Position numbers and translations under genes: made by a program. A DNA stretch of 64,000 bases from an uncultured Collinsella sp. (GTDB lineage Bacteria > Actinomycetota > Coriobacteriia > Coriobacteriales > Coriobacteriaceae): NCBI GenBank assembly GCA_900540905.1, contig UQHR01000002.1, positions 60,968 through 124,967 on the forward strand. The letters run 5' to 3'. Under the pieces are notes generated by a model. The model had not been told where the DNA came from. It saw nothing but the letters and a program-made list of their open reading frames with translations, and ran no database searches. How positions within the stretch are numbered: position 1 is the first letter of the stretch; the number at the start of each line of letters is the position of its first letter. Positions 17,920 through 26,947 of the stretch are shown here, piece by piece.

Positions 17920-18708
17920 CTAGAAAAGGCGCTCAGTCTGCAGAAAGTTTCCGCAAAAGCTCACGCGGTGCAGCGGACAAAGTCCATGTTTGCGAATGGC
18001 CTCGATGTGCTCGGGGCTCGCATAGCCCTTCGACTCGGCCAGATGGTACTCGGGATACTCGGCGTCGTACTCGACCATCATCTCGTCACGCGTGACCTTG
18101 GCCATGATGGACGCCGCGGCGATGCAGGCGATCTTGGCATCGCCCTTAACCACGTCGCGCTCATTGGGAACGGCGCCCAAGGGGTTGCCATCCATGAGGA
18201 CGCAGTCGGGTTCAAGTCCCGTATCGGCCACCGCACCCGCAACGGCAGCGCGGATGGCGCGGGCCATACCCATCTCATCGATATCTGCAGGAGCGATATG
18301 GCAAAAGCCGATAGCAGTCGCCACCTCGGCAATCTTAACCGAGAGCAGCTCGCGGCGCGCCGGCGTGAGCTTTTTGGAATCGTTGATGCCCCAGATGCGC
18401 GGCTCCATCGGAAGGCACACGGCACACACGGTCAAGGGCCCCGCTACCGAGCCACGGCCCACCTCGTCGACGCCCACGACCACGCCATCACCGCCGAGCT
18501 CATGCATAAGCTCGTACATGCCGTTGACGCGCTCGCGCTCGGCAAGCTCCTTGGCATGGCGCTTAAGAGCACGCTCGCAAGCCTTGATCACCTGCTGGCG
18601 CGGGTCCTCGCGATAATGCTCCACGAGGGCGGGGATCTCCTCAAACGTTGCGCTCGCCAGCTCTCCGGCAACCTGCGATGCCGAAACCGAGCTCGTCATG
18701 TTGGCCAT
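17920..18708 (-). CDS. rnhB: Ribonuclease HII
   Basis: Removes ribonucleotides misincorporated in DNA and RNA in RNA-DNA hybrids. The catalytic GVDEVGRGSVAGP motif with the first Asp and Glu begins near residue 79, NDSKKLTPARR follows, and DGNPLGAVP and AASIMAKVTRDE carry the other acidic residues. An N-terminal region of about 70 residues precedes the catalytic core, as in the Bacillus enzyme. The ATG at 18708 (MANMTSS) has GGAGG seven bases upstream. Confidence 0.95.
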   Translation of the reverse strand: MANMTSSVSASQVAGELASATFEEIPALVEHYREDPRQQVIKACERALKRHAKELAERERVNGMYELMHELGGDGVVVGVDEVGRGSVAGPLTVCAVCLPMEPRIWGINDSKKLTPARRELLSVKIAEVATAIGFCHIAPADIDEMGMARAIRAAVAGAVADTGLEPDCVLMDGNPLGAVPNERDVVKGDAKIACIAAASIMAKVTRDEMMVEYDAEYPEYHLAESKGYASPEHIEAIRKHGLCPLHRVSFCGNFLQTERLF

Positions 18709-18734
18709 ACCAGGCCCTCCTTGCATGCAAATCA

Positions 18735-18767
18735 GATAAAAAGAAGGGCCACCCGAAGGTGACCCTT
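18735..18767 (-). terminator. Intrinsic terminator after rplS
   Basis: AAGGGTCACC pairs with GGTGGCCCTT around a short loop, followed on the minus strand by CTTTTTATC. Confidence 0.85.
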
Positions 18768-18801
18768 GTGTCCAAACGAGTGGACAGACGCTGCGATCTT
18801 C

Positions 18802-19143
18802 TTAGCGCTTCTCGGGGATGCGAGCAGCCTTGCCCACCTTGTCGCGGAGGTAGTACAGCTTGGCGCGACGGACGCGACCATGACGAACGACCTCGAGCTT
18901 GGCGATCTTGGGGCTGTGAAGCGGGAAGGTACGCTCAACACCGACACCGAAGGACATCTTGCGGACGGTGAAGGTCTCGCGGGCACCGGCGCCGGCCATG
19001 CGGATGACGTCGCCCTGGAAGACCTGGATGCGCTCGCGGTCGCCTTCCTTAATGCGGTAGTGAACCTTGACGTTGTCGGCGACGCGAACCTGAGGAATGT
19101 CCTCGCGGATCTGCTGACGCTCGATTGCGCGGATGTAATCCAT
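18802..19143 (-). CDS. rplS: 50S ribosomal protein L19
   Basis: A 113-residue L19 with VRVADNVKVHYRIKEGDRER, the FQGDVIRMAG core and the basic KIAKLEVVRHGRVRRAKLYYLR stretch read in parts. The ATG at 19143 follows AAGGAATTGCAC. In many bacteria rplS ends the rpsP-rimM-trmD operon; here it is a separate unit with its own promoter and terminator, about 9 kb from those genes. Confidence 0.98.
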   Translation of the reverse strand: MDYIRAIERQQIREDIPQVRVADNVKVHYRIKEGDRERIQVFQGDVIRMAGAGARETFTVRKMSFGVGVERTFPLHSPKIAKLEVVRHGRVRRAKLYYLRDKVGKAARIPEKR

Positions 19144-19212
19144 GTGCAATTCCTTACTCTTCTAGAGGTGCCGTACCACCTTGGCCGGCACGTAGTTGAA
19201 CAAACGTATTCG

Positions 19213-19240
19213 AGTATACACGCGCGGGTTTCTGCTGCAA
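19213..19240 (-). promoter_or_regulatory. Promoter of rplS
   Basis: Minus-strand -35 TTGCAG (19240-19235) and -10 TATACT (19218-19213), spaced 16 bases. The predicted leader before the L19 ATG is about 60 bases. Confidence 0.6.
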
Positions 19241-19286
19241 GAACAATTTTTTACGCAGACAAAAAGACAAAACCCGCACATGATAA

Positions 19287-19314
19287 CCGCCCGTCTCACG
19301 AATGAGACGGGCGG
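19287..19314 (-). terminator. Hairpin after ppdK
   Basis: A perfect 12-base stem (CCGCCCGTCTCA with TGAGACGGGCGG) around a four-base loop. The U-run on the minus strand is poor (TTATC), so termination may be partial. Confidence 0.6.
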
Positions 19315-19352
19315 CATGAAGGGGGCTACGCTAGGCGTCTAAACCCAAAACG

Positions 19353-22103
19353 TTACGCGGAGCGTTTCGCCTCGAGCTTGGCCTGGGCGGCAGCCAGGCG
19401 TGCGAGGGGCACGCGGTAGGGCGAGCAGGACACGTAGTCAACGTCGGCCACGTTAAACAGGCCCTTGATGGACTTGGGGTCGCCGCCGTGCTCGCCGCAC
19501 ACGCCAAAGTGCATGTCGGGGTTGGTGGCGCGACCCTTCTCGACGGCCATACGCACCAGCTCGAGCACCGCTGTGTCGATGGTCTCGAAGGGGTTGTCCT
19601 TCAAGATCTTCTTATGCATGTACAGCGGGATGAACTTAGCCTCGGCGTCGTCACGAGAGAAACCGAAGGTCGTCTGGGTGAGGTCGTTGGTGCCAAAGCA
19701 GAAGAAGTCTGCGTGATGGGCGATCTCGTCAGCGACCATGCAGGCGCGCGGCAGCTCGAGCATCGTGCCCACGGGAATATTGAGCTCGACGCCCTCTTCG
19801 TTGGAAACCTCGGCGATTACGCGCTCGATAACCTCGCGGGTCTGGACATGCTCGGCCGTGATGGAAACGAGCGGAACCATGATTTCGGGGCGCGGGTCGA
19901 CGCCTTCCTTGATAAGGCGGGCAGCAGCCGTGGCCACAGCGCGGACCTGCATGAGCGGCAGATCGCCAAAGACGACGGACAGGCGCACGCCGCGCAGCCC
20001 GAGCATGGGGTTCGACTCGACCATGCCGTCGATGCGACGCAGGCGGCCACGCAGGGCGGCAAGCTCTTCCTCGCTGGCGCCAGCGGCCTCCTTCTTGGTG
20101 ATGGCAACCTCGAACTCGCGAGGATTATCCAGGAACTCATGAAGCGGCGGATCGAGCAGACGAACGACCACATCGCGACCGGACATGGTCTTGAACATGG
20201 CCAGGAAGTCCTCCGTCTGAACCTTGAGCAGATCGGCGAGGGCCCGCTGCTTCACGGCCTCATCGTCGGACAGTATAAAGCTCTGGATGATGTTCTTACG
20301 GTCGCCCAGGAACATGTGCTCGGTGCGGCACAGGCCAATAGCCTCGGCGCCAAACTCGAGCGCGAGCTCGGCATCCTCAGGGTTGTCGGCGTTGACGCGC
20401 ACATGGTTGGCGTGGCCACAGGTCTCGTCCAGGCGAATCTCGTCGGCCCAGGACAGGATGGTGTCCAGGTCGCCGGTGAGCTCGGCGGAGACCAGGTCGA
20501 CGGGACCGTCGACGACGATACCCTGGGTACCGTCGATGGAGATAACGTCGCCTTCGTGCAGCACGCGGTCGCTGCCCTCGATGCGCACGACCTTCTCGGC
20601 GGCGTCGATGTGGAAGCGCTCAACGCCGCAGACGCAGGGCGTACCCATGCCGCGAGCGATAACGGCGGCATGGCTCGTCTTTCCTCCGTGGCTGGTCAGA
20701 ATGCCCTCGGCGGCAACCATACCCTTCAGGTCGTCGGGGTTGGTCTCCCAACGAACCAGAATGACCTTGTGGCCCTCGTTGGCGCGCGCGACGGCGTCAT
20801 CACTCGAGAACACAACCTCACCCACGGCGGCACCGGGGCTGGCGTTCAGACCGCTGGCCAGCGCCTCGTACCTCTTGGAAGCGTCAAACTGCGGGTGCAG
20901 GAGCTGGTCGAGTTGCGCGGGATCGATACGGCTCACGGCCTCTTCGCGGGTGATCAGGCCTTCCTCGACCATTTCGATGGCGATGCGCAGGGCGGCGGTG
21001 GCAGTGCGTTTACCCACGCGTGTCTGGAGCATCCAGAGCTTGCCCTGCTCGATGGTGAACTCGATATCGCACATATCGCGGTAATGGTCCTCGAGCGTCA
21101 GGAACACGCGCTCGAGCTCCTCACCTGCAGACTCGAGGCCCGGGGTGGTCTTGAGGTCGGCAATGGGCTCGGTGTTGCGGATGCCGGCGACGACGTCCTC
21201 GCCCTGGGCATTAACCAAAAAGTCACCGTAGAACTCTTTGGTGCCGTCGGCCGGATTACGCGTAAAGGCGACGCCCGTCGCAGAGGTCTCGCCCTTGTTG
21301 CCAAAGGCCATGGCCTGCACGTTGACGGCGGTGCCGAGCTCGTCGGAAATACCATGCTGCTTGCGGTAGATGCAGGCACGCTCGTTCATCCAGCTGCCAA
21401 AGACGGCCTGGATTGCAAGGCGTAGCTGAAGCTCCGGGTCGTGCGGGAAAACGGGCTTGCCATCGGCGACCTCGAGCTCGGGATACAGGGAGGCATCGAC
21501 GTTCTCGGAGAAGATGCCCTTAAAGGTCTCGACGAGCTCCTGCAGATCCTCGGCCGAAAGCTCGGAGTCGACGCGGACGCCGGCGACCAGGCGTGCCTGG
21601 GTCAGCGCGTTCTCGAACAGGTCGGCGTCAACGCCCATAACGACGTTGGAGAACATCTGAATAAAGCGGCGGTAGCTATCCCAAGCAAAACGCGGATTTT
21701 GCGTCTGGGCGATGAGCCCCTGAACGGAGTCGTCGTTGAGGCCTAAGTTGAGGACCGTGTCCATCATGCCGGGCATGGAGAACGGAGCGCCCGAACGAAC
21801 CGACACGAGCAGCGGATCGGAGGCGTCGCCGAGCTTTTTGCCGCAGCGGGCCTCGAGGTCAGCCTCGGCGGCAACGATCTCATCGAGTGCGCCTTCGGGC
21901 CAGACGTTGCCGGCACCGGAGTACTCGACACAGGTCTGGCAGGTAATAGTAAAGCCACCGGGAACCGGCAGGCCGATACGGCTCATCTCGGCAAGGTTTG
22001 CGCCTTTGCCGCCAAGCACGAAGTTCATGGACTTGTCGCCCTCAGTGACACAGGTGCCCTGGGCGTCGGTTCCAAAACGATAAACCCTCTTGCAATCGCT
22101 CAC
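19353..22103 (-). CDS. ppdK: Pyruvate, phosphate dikinase
   Basis: Reversibly converts pyruvate, ATP and phosphate into PEP, AMP and PPi, either gluconeogenic or PPi-linked glycolytic. The ATP-grasp domain opens with LGGKGANLAEMSRIGLPVPGG. The phosphohistidine swivel domain has SHGGKTSHAAVIARGMG with the carrier His near residue 478 and, two residues before it, the Thr targeted by the regulatory protein. The C-terminal TIM barrel ends with CGEHGGDP. I took the GTG at 22103 (SDCKRVYRFG) with AAGGGGA upstream, giving 916 residues; an extension to 22124 has no support. The regulator ppsR lies just upstream on the same strand. Confidence 0.97.
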   Translation of the reverse strand: MSDCKRVYRFGTDAQGTCVTEGDKSMNFVLGGKGANLAEMSRIGLPVPGGFTITCQTCVEYSGAGNVWPEGALDEIVAAEADLEARCGKKLGDASDPLLVSVRSGAPFSMPGMMDTVLNLGLNDDSVQGLIAQTQNPRFAWDSYRRFIQMFSNVVMGVDADLFENALTQARLVAGVRVDSELSAEDLQELVETFKGIFSENVDASLYPELEVADGKPVFPHDPELQLRLAIQAVFGSWMNERACIYRKQHGISDELGTAVNVQAMAFGNKGETSATGVAFTRNPADGTKEFYGDFLVNAQGEDVVAGIRNTEPIADLKTTPGLESAGEELERVFLTLEDHYRDMCDIEFTIEQGKLWMLQTRVGKRTATAALRIAIEMVEEGLITREEAVSRIDPAQLDQLLHPQFDASKRYEALASGLNASPGAAVGEVVFSSDDAVARANEGHKVILVRWETNPDDLKGMVAAEGILTSHGGKTSHAAVIARGMGTPCVCGVERFHIDAAEKVVRIEGSDRVLHEGDVISIDGTQGIVVDGPVDLVSAELTGDLDTILSWADEIRLDETCGHANHVRVNADNPEDAELALEFGAEAIGLCRTEHMFLGDRKNIIQSFILSDDEAVKQRALADLLKVQTEDFLAMFKTMSGRDVVVRLLDPPLHEFLDNPREFEVAITKKEAAGASEEELAALRGRLRRIDGMVESNPMLGLRGVRLSVVFGDLPLMQVRAVATAAARLIKEGVDPRPEIMVPLVSITAEHVQTREVIERVIAEVSNEEGVELNIPVGTMLELPRACMVADEIAHHADFFCFGTNDLTQTTFGFSRDDAEAKFIPLYMHKKILKDNPFETIDTAVLELVRMAVEKGRATNPDMHFGVCGEHGGDPKSIKGLFNVADVDYVSCSPYRVPLARLAAAQAKLEAKRSA

Positions 22104-22338
22104 GATACTTCCCCTTCCATGCACTTACGCGCACGACCGTGGTAACGAATCGACCCACCGGATGCGGGCCGTGAGGGAACTATACGGCGCGTTTTGGGCA
22201 GGCTTGAGCAGAGGGTGCGCGGTTTGGTAAACGTGCTAAAACTGGCGGTAAACGGTAGATAAAGGTGGTTACCTTATGAAGATACCACTGCAAGAGAAAT
22301 GCAGGTCAGATGCAAGTTTCTTGCTAAATCGCTTTATC

Positions 22339-22367
22339 ATTATCGTGCATTATTTTGAGGTAGTCTA
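22339..22367 (-). promoter_or_regulatory. Possible ppdK promoter in the 297-base ppsR-ppdK gap
   Basis: Minus-strand TAGACT (22367-22362), 17 bases, then GATAAT (22344-22339). The -35 is weak and the -10 good. Between this and the ppdK start lie a direct repeat GGTAAACG at 22226 and 22247 and a palindrome AAGGTGGTTACCTT near 22264, which are candidate operator sites. No open reading frame of note is present in the gap. Confidence 0.35.
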
Positions 22368-22400
22368 TTTAGGACGGGGCTTTTTAACTACTCCAATGAG

Positions 22401-23276
22401 CTAACTTTGCTGCACTCGACTGGCGGCGCGGCGGGCGCGGGCTTCTTGGATTTCCTCCAAGTGGCTAATGATCTCGGCAGCGCTTTCCTCGATGGCCTTG
22501 CCGTCGGTACGCACCACAAAGCAGCCTAGGCGCTTCATGAGGGCACGAGCTTCCTCGAGCTCGCTGCGCACGCTCTCGGGCTCGGCATAGGAGCCGGCAA
22601 CGGCACGGGCGTAGTCATCGCCCAAGCGGCTATCGCGAATCTCGGAAATAACGTCGACGGTCGAAATCAGGCCAAACAAACGCATCGGGTCGACCTCGTA
22701 AATTGACTTGGGCGGCTCCATGCCATGGGCCAACGGAACATTGGCAACCTTGTAACCTTGAAAGGCCAAAAACATCGACAGCGGCGTCTTGGACGTGCGC
22801 GATACGCCCAGCAGCACGATATCGGCACCCGACAGATCGTCGCAGCCGCGCCCGTCATCGTGCTCAACGAAATACTCCATGGCCTCGATACGATGGAAAT
22901 AGCGGTCATCGGTCCTGTGAATCACGCCCGCGACGCCCTTGGGCGGTACACCGATGAGCGACGACAGCACGGCGAGCGTCGGACCGATCAGGTCGACCGA
23001 ACGGATATGCAGCATGCCCAGGTAATCGAGCACGCGGGCGCGAAGCGCCGGATCGACAATGGTGTGAAACACGGCAATATCGCGATGGTCGGCATCGACG
23101 CGCGGGCCCACAAACGACTCCACCTGCTCCACCGAGGTCACCTTGGGCAGGCGCAACAAACGAAAAGCCCCTTCATCAAATTGCCCGGACGCCGCAAGCA
23201 CCACCTCACAAGCGGTATCACCGAGCGAGTCGGAGATAACGATAACGGTGGGACGAGCGGTGACCGGGCAATCCAT
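22401..23276 (-). CDS. ppsR: PPDK regulatory protein (bifunctional kinase/pyrophosphorylase)
   Basis: A DUF299-family enzyme that inactivates PPDK by ADP-dependent phosphorylation of the active-site Thr and reactivates it by Pi-dependent removal. The P-loop GVSRTSKTPLS is at about residues 157-167. The N-terminal VIVISDSLGDTA and the central VIHRTDDRYFHRIEAMEYFVEHDDG (read in parts) are characteristic. AAGGAG precedes the ATG. PEP synthetase regulators share the fold, but the adjacent ppdK makes PPDK the likely partner. Confidence 0.93.
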   Translation of the reverse strand: MDCPVTARPTVIVISDSLGDTACEVVLAASGQFDEGAFRLLRLPKVTSVEQVESFVGPRVDADHRDIAVFHTIVDPALRARVLDYLGMLHIRSVDLIGPTLAVLSSLIGVPPKGVAGVIHRTDDRYFHRIEAMEYFVEHDDGRGCDDLSGADIVLLGVSRTSKTPLSMFLAFQGYKVANVPLAHGMEPPKSIYEVDPMRLFGLISTVDVISEIRDSRLGDDYARAVAGSYAEPESVRSELEEARALMKRLGCFVVRTDGKAIEESAAEIISHLEEIQEARARRAASRVQQS

Positions 23277-23310
23277 GCGGGGCTCCTTTTGCGCTTACGC
23301 GCAGGCAGGC

Positions 23311-25407
23311 TTACTTTTTACGAGCAAGCTCACCGATGTTGGCGATGCCGGAGAAAACGGCCTCGAAGCGGTTGAGCAGCTTAAGGCGATTATCGCGGAG
23401 CTGCTCGTCCTTGTCCATGACCATGACCTCGTCGAAGAAACGGTCGATGGGCGCGCGCAGGGCGGCGAGGGCAGCAAATGCGGCCGGATAATCCTCGGTA
23501 GCAAGGGCGGCATCGACAGCGGTCTGAGCAGCCTCGGAGGCGTCGGCGAGCGCAAGCTCGACCTCGCCCATCAGGCTGCGGTCGTACTCCACGCCCAGCT
23601 CGGGCTTGGAGATATGCGCGGCGCGAGCATAGGCGGTCGCAAGGTTGTCGAACGTCTCGGTGTCGTTCTTGCGGGCCTCGTCGAGGGCGGCGCAGCGGGC
23701 GAAGAAGACGGACGGAGCGATGATGTGCACCGCGGAGACGGCGGCAACGGTATCGGCCGGGATCTTTTCGTCGCGGGCCATGCTCACCAGGCGGCCATGG
23801 AAGAAGTCACGAACCTGCTGGGCGACCTCGGCGGCGTCGAACTCAATGCCCTGCTCGCCATAGAGCTCGAGGGCGAAGTCGATAAGCGACGTGGGGTCGA
23901 TCGGCAGACGGTCGCGCAGGATGTTGATGATGCCGATAGCGGCACGACGCAGCGCATAGGGGTCGGAGGAGCCGGTCGGGGGCTCGCCGATGGCAAAGAT
24001 ACCGGCAATGGTATCGAGCTTGTCGGCACAGGCCACGATGCAGCCAGCGGTGCCCTCGGGCAGCTCGTCACCGGCAAAGCGGGGACGATAGTGATCGCGA
24101 ATGGCGTGGGCGACCTCGTCGTTCTCCCCCATCGCGGTCGCGTAATAACCGCCCATCACGCCCTGCTGGCTCGTAAACTCGACGACGGCGTTAGACACCA
24201 GGTCGGCCTTGCACAGGTGCGCGGCGCGAGCAGCGTCGGCGGCCAGGTGGGCGCCCAGATGGGCCTCGCGAGCGATGGCAAGCGCGAGTTGCTCAATGCG
24301 CTCGGACTTGGCGAGCACGCTACCGAGCTTCTCCTGGAAGGCGACCTTGGCCAGACGCTCGCGGAACTCGTCGAGGGAGATCTTCAGGTCCTCCTCGTAG
24401 AAGAACTTGGCGTCGTCCAGACGGGCGCGCACGACGCGCTCGTTGCCGTCAATCACGCGCTCGGCATTCTCGGGCTTGCTGTTGGAAACGACCACGAACT
24501 CACGCGTGAGCTTGCCCTCGCCGTCATAGATCGGGAAGTAGCGCTGGTTGGTGAGCATGGACTCGCAGATAATCTCGTGCGGGACCTTGAGAAACTCCTC
24601 ATCGAAGGTACCGACGAGCACCGTCGGCCACTCGCAGAGGTTAATGACCTCCTCAAAGACCTTCTTGGGCGTATCGACATGGCAGCCGGGACGGGCAGCC
24701 TCGACCTCGGCGATACCGGCAAGGATGACCTCACGACGACGCTCGGCAGAAAGCACACCGGCGTCCTCGAGCACCTGCTCGTAAACAGCGGGGCTGGCAA
24801 CCACATAGTCGCCAGGGCCAAGTACGCGATGACCGCGCGTGGTGTTGCCGCTCGTCACGTCGGCAAACGACACGGGCACAACATCCTCGCCCAAAAGGCA
24901 GCAGATCCAGCGGACCGGACGAACAAAGGTCGCATGCTCGTGACCCCAGCGCTGGCTGCGGTAGTTGGGCCACTGCAGGCCGGCGATGGTCTTCTCGCAC
25001 AGAGCGGTCAGAATCGGCGTAGCCGGTGCGGAAGGAATGTTCTTCTCGGCGAACACATACTCGCGACCGTCAGTGTCCTCGCGACGGACCAGGTCCTCGG
25101 CAGCCACACCGCACTTGCGGGCAAAGCCCTGGGCGGCCTTGGTGGCGTTACCGTCAGCGTCGAAGGCAATGTTGGCCGCGGGGCCACGCTTGACCTCGTG
25201 AACCTCATCGGTCGCGGTGGCGACGTCGGCAACGAGTGCAGCCAGACGACGCGGGCTCGAGATCACACGGACCTCGCCGTGGGCCAGACCGGCCTCATCG
25301 AGACCCTTGGCGATCATGGTGCCAAGCTGCTTGACGGCATTGTTCAGCGGCGCGGAGGGCATTTCCTCCGTACCGATCTCAAACAGGAAATCCTTAGCGT
25401 CTGCCAT
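23311..25407 (-). CDS. glyS: Glycyl-tRNA synthetase beta subunit
   Basis: The large subunit of the alpha2beta2 glycyl-tRNA synthetase. The N-terminal FLFEIGTEEMPSAPL is the family signature; the middle HD-like region and the C-terminal DALR-type anticodon-binding helices (FFDEVMVMDKDEQLRDNR read in parts) are present. It has 698 residues. The ATG lies three bases after the glyQ stop, so the subunits are co-translated. Confidence 0.97.
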   Translation of the reverse strand: MADAKDFLFEIGTEEMPSAPLNNAVKQLGTMIAKGLDEAGLAHGEVRVISSPRRLAALVADVATATDEVHEVKRGPAANIAFDADGNATKAAQGFARKCGVAAEDLVRREDTDGREYVFAEKNIPSAPATPILTALCEKTIAGLQWPNYRSQRWGHEHATFVRPVRWICCLLGEDVVPVSFADVTSGNTTRGHRVLGPGDYVVASPAVYEQVLEDAGVLSAERRREVILAGIAEVEAARPGCHVDTPKKVFEEVINLCEWPTVLVGTFDEEFLKVPHEIICESMLTNQRYFPIYDGEGKLTREFVVVSNSKPENAERVIDGNERVVRARLDDAKFFYEEDLKISLDEFRERLAKVAFQEKLGSVLAKSERIEQLALAIAREAHLGAHLAADAARAAHLCKADLVSNAVVEFTSQQGVMGGYYATAMGENDEVAHAIRDHYRPRFAGDELPEGTAGCIVACADKLDTIAGIFAIGEPPTGSSDPYALRRAAIGIINILRDRLPIDPTSLIDFALELYGEQGIEFDAAEVAQQVRDFFHGRLVSMARDEKIPADTVAAVSAVHIIAPSVFFARCAALDEARKNDTETFDNLATAYARAAHISKPELGVEYDRSLMGEVELALADASEAAQTAVDAALATEDYPAAFAALAALRAPIDRFFDEVMVMDKDEQLRDNRLKLLNRFEAVFSGIANIGELARKK

Positions 25408-25410
25408 GGC

Positions 25411-26322
25411 TTACGCCACCTCGCCTTCCTGATCGGCATTCTCGTTGACTCCGGCGACCTCGGCCATATAGGCCTCGCAGCACGCCTTGGCGACGGCGCG
25501 GACGCGCAGGATGTAGTTGGCACGCTCGACTGCGGACAGGGCGCCGCGGGCATCGAGCAGATTGAAAGCGTGGCTGCACTTCATGACACAGTCGTACGCC
25601 GGCAGCGGCAGCTTGCGCTCCAGGCAGGAGTGGCACTCGGCCTCGTAGTCGTCAAACTTCTGACGCATCATCTCGACGTTGGCGACCTCAAAGTTATAGG
25701 CACTGAACTCGCGCTCGTTCTCGAGGAACACGTCGCCATAGGTCATGGGCGTTCCGTCGGGCAGATAGCTCCACACCAGGTCGTAAACGGAGTTGACGCC
25801 CTGGGCATACATGGCGATACGCTCCAGGCCGTAGGTGATCTCGACGGGCACGGGGTCGACCTCGATGCCGCCCACCTGCTGGAAGTACGTAAACTGCGTG
25901 ACCTCCATGCCGTTGAGCCAGACCTCCCAGCCAAGGCCCCAGGCGCCAAGGGTCGGGCTCTCCCAGTCGTCCTCGACAAAGCGGACGTCATGGTCGTTGG
26001 GGTCCAGGCCGATAGCGGCAAGAGACCCCAGGTAAAGCTCCTGGGCGTTTACCGGCGACGGCTTAATGAGCACCTGGAACTGATAGTAGTGCTGCATGCG
26101 GTTGGGGTTCTCGCCGTAGCGGCCGTCGGCGGGACGGCGGCAAGGCTGCGCATAGCAGGTGCGCCACTCGGCGGGACCGAGCGAGCGCAGCGTGGTCGCG
26201 GTATGGAAGGTACCGGCACCGACCTCGGAGTCATAGGGCTGCATAATGACGCAGCCCTGCTCGCCCCAGTACTGCTGGAGACGCAAGATGATGTCTTGGA
26301 AGGAAAGCGATGAAGCGTTCAT
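25411..26322 (-). CDS. glyQ: Glycyl-tRNA synthetase alpha subunit
   Basis: The 303-residue catalytic class II subunit that activates glycine. SFQDIILRLQQYWGEQGC, GAGTFHTATTLR, YAQPCRRPADGRYGENPNR and HYYQFQVLIKPSP are all diagnostic when read in parts. A purine-rich site with AGAGG precedes the ATG. The alpha/beta form, rather than the single-chain enzyme common in other Actinomycetota, is notable for lineage. The region upstream shows no T-box. Confidence 0.97.
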   Translation of the reverse strand: MNASSLSFQDIILRLQQYWGEQGCVIMQPYDSEVGAGTFHTATTLRSLGPAEWRTCYAQPCRRPADGRYGENPNRMQHYYQFQVLIKPSPVNAQELYLGSLAAIGLDPNDHDVRFVEDDWESPTLGAWGLGWEVWLNGMEVTQFTYFQQVGGIEVDPVPVEITYGLERIAMYAQGVNSVYDLVWSYLPDGTPMTYGDVFLENEREFSAYNFEVANVEMMRQKFDDYEAECHSCLERKLPLPAYDCVMKCSHAFNLLDARGALSAVERANYILRVRAVAKACCEAYMAEVAGVNENADQEGEVA

Positions 26323-26381
26323 GCCTCTAATATCCCCTCGTCGAAACGATTACACGGTTAGGTACTGTACTATAGCGGTTT

Positions 26382-26945
26382 TTAGTCGATAGCGCCGATG
26401 CGGTTGAGCGGCCAGTAGCGCACAAGCGCCACAGCGATCAAATCAGAGCGATCGACGGGACCAAAGTAGCGTGAGTCGGCAGAGTTTTCGCGGTTGTCGC
26501 CCATCACCCACACGCACCCGTCGGGAACGGTGTAGGGATAGCTTACCTGAGCGCCGGGCGCTTGGACCGAAAGTGGCCAGCTCATGCCCGTCGTATAGTC
26601 CTCGTCGAGCGCTTGGCCGTCAACGACCACCTTGCCATCCTGCAGGTCGACCGTCTGGCCGGCCGTGGCAATAACACGCTTGACAAGAACATCATGCTCG
26701 GAGGTGCCATCGGGGTTGTGAAACACCACGATATCGCCCTGCTTGACGGGCTGACCGAGCTCGAGGCTCACCTTTTGTGCCAGGATCTGGTCGCCAATCT
26801 CGATCGTGTCCTCCATAGAGCCGGTGGGCACCACAAAGGGCTCGACCACAAAGGTGCGGATCAGGAAGGTGGCCACGAGCGCGATCGCGATGACCGCGAT
26901 CCACTCAAAAGCGCCCCTCAACGCGGAATGTTGCGTAGGAACCAT
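26382..26945 (-). CDS. lepB: Signal peptidase I
   Basis: A membrane-anchored serine protease that removes signal peptides. One N-terminal helix (WIAVIAIALVATFLI) is followed by the nucleophile Ser in VPTGSMEDTI, the general-base Lys in DVLVKRVIATAGQ, and the box E run VMGDNRENSADSRYFG. The ATG at 26945 has AGGAG five bases upstream; a GTG at 26951 overlaps the trmD stop but sits against that site. About 187 residues. Confidence 0.95.
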   Translation of the reverse strand: MVPTQHSALRGAFEWIAVIAIALVATFLIRTFVVEPFVVPTGSMEDTIEIGDQILAQKVSLELGQPVKQGDIVVFHNPDGTSEHDVLVKRVIATAGQTVDLQDGKVVVDGQALDEDYTTGMSWPLSVQAPGAQVSYPYTVPDGCVWVMGDNRENSADSRYFGPVDRSDLIAVALVRYWPLNRIGAID

Positions 26946-26947
26946 AC

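Noticed and set aside
23143..26313. A 1056-codon open frame on the plus strand
   Set aside because: It is antisense to glyS and glyQ, with no start context or recognisable domains. It is an effect of biased codons.
25411..26381. T-box riboswitch before glyQ
   Set aside because: Only 59 bases separate lepB from glyQ and no specifier stem or T-box sequence is visible.
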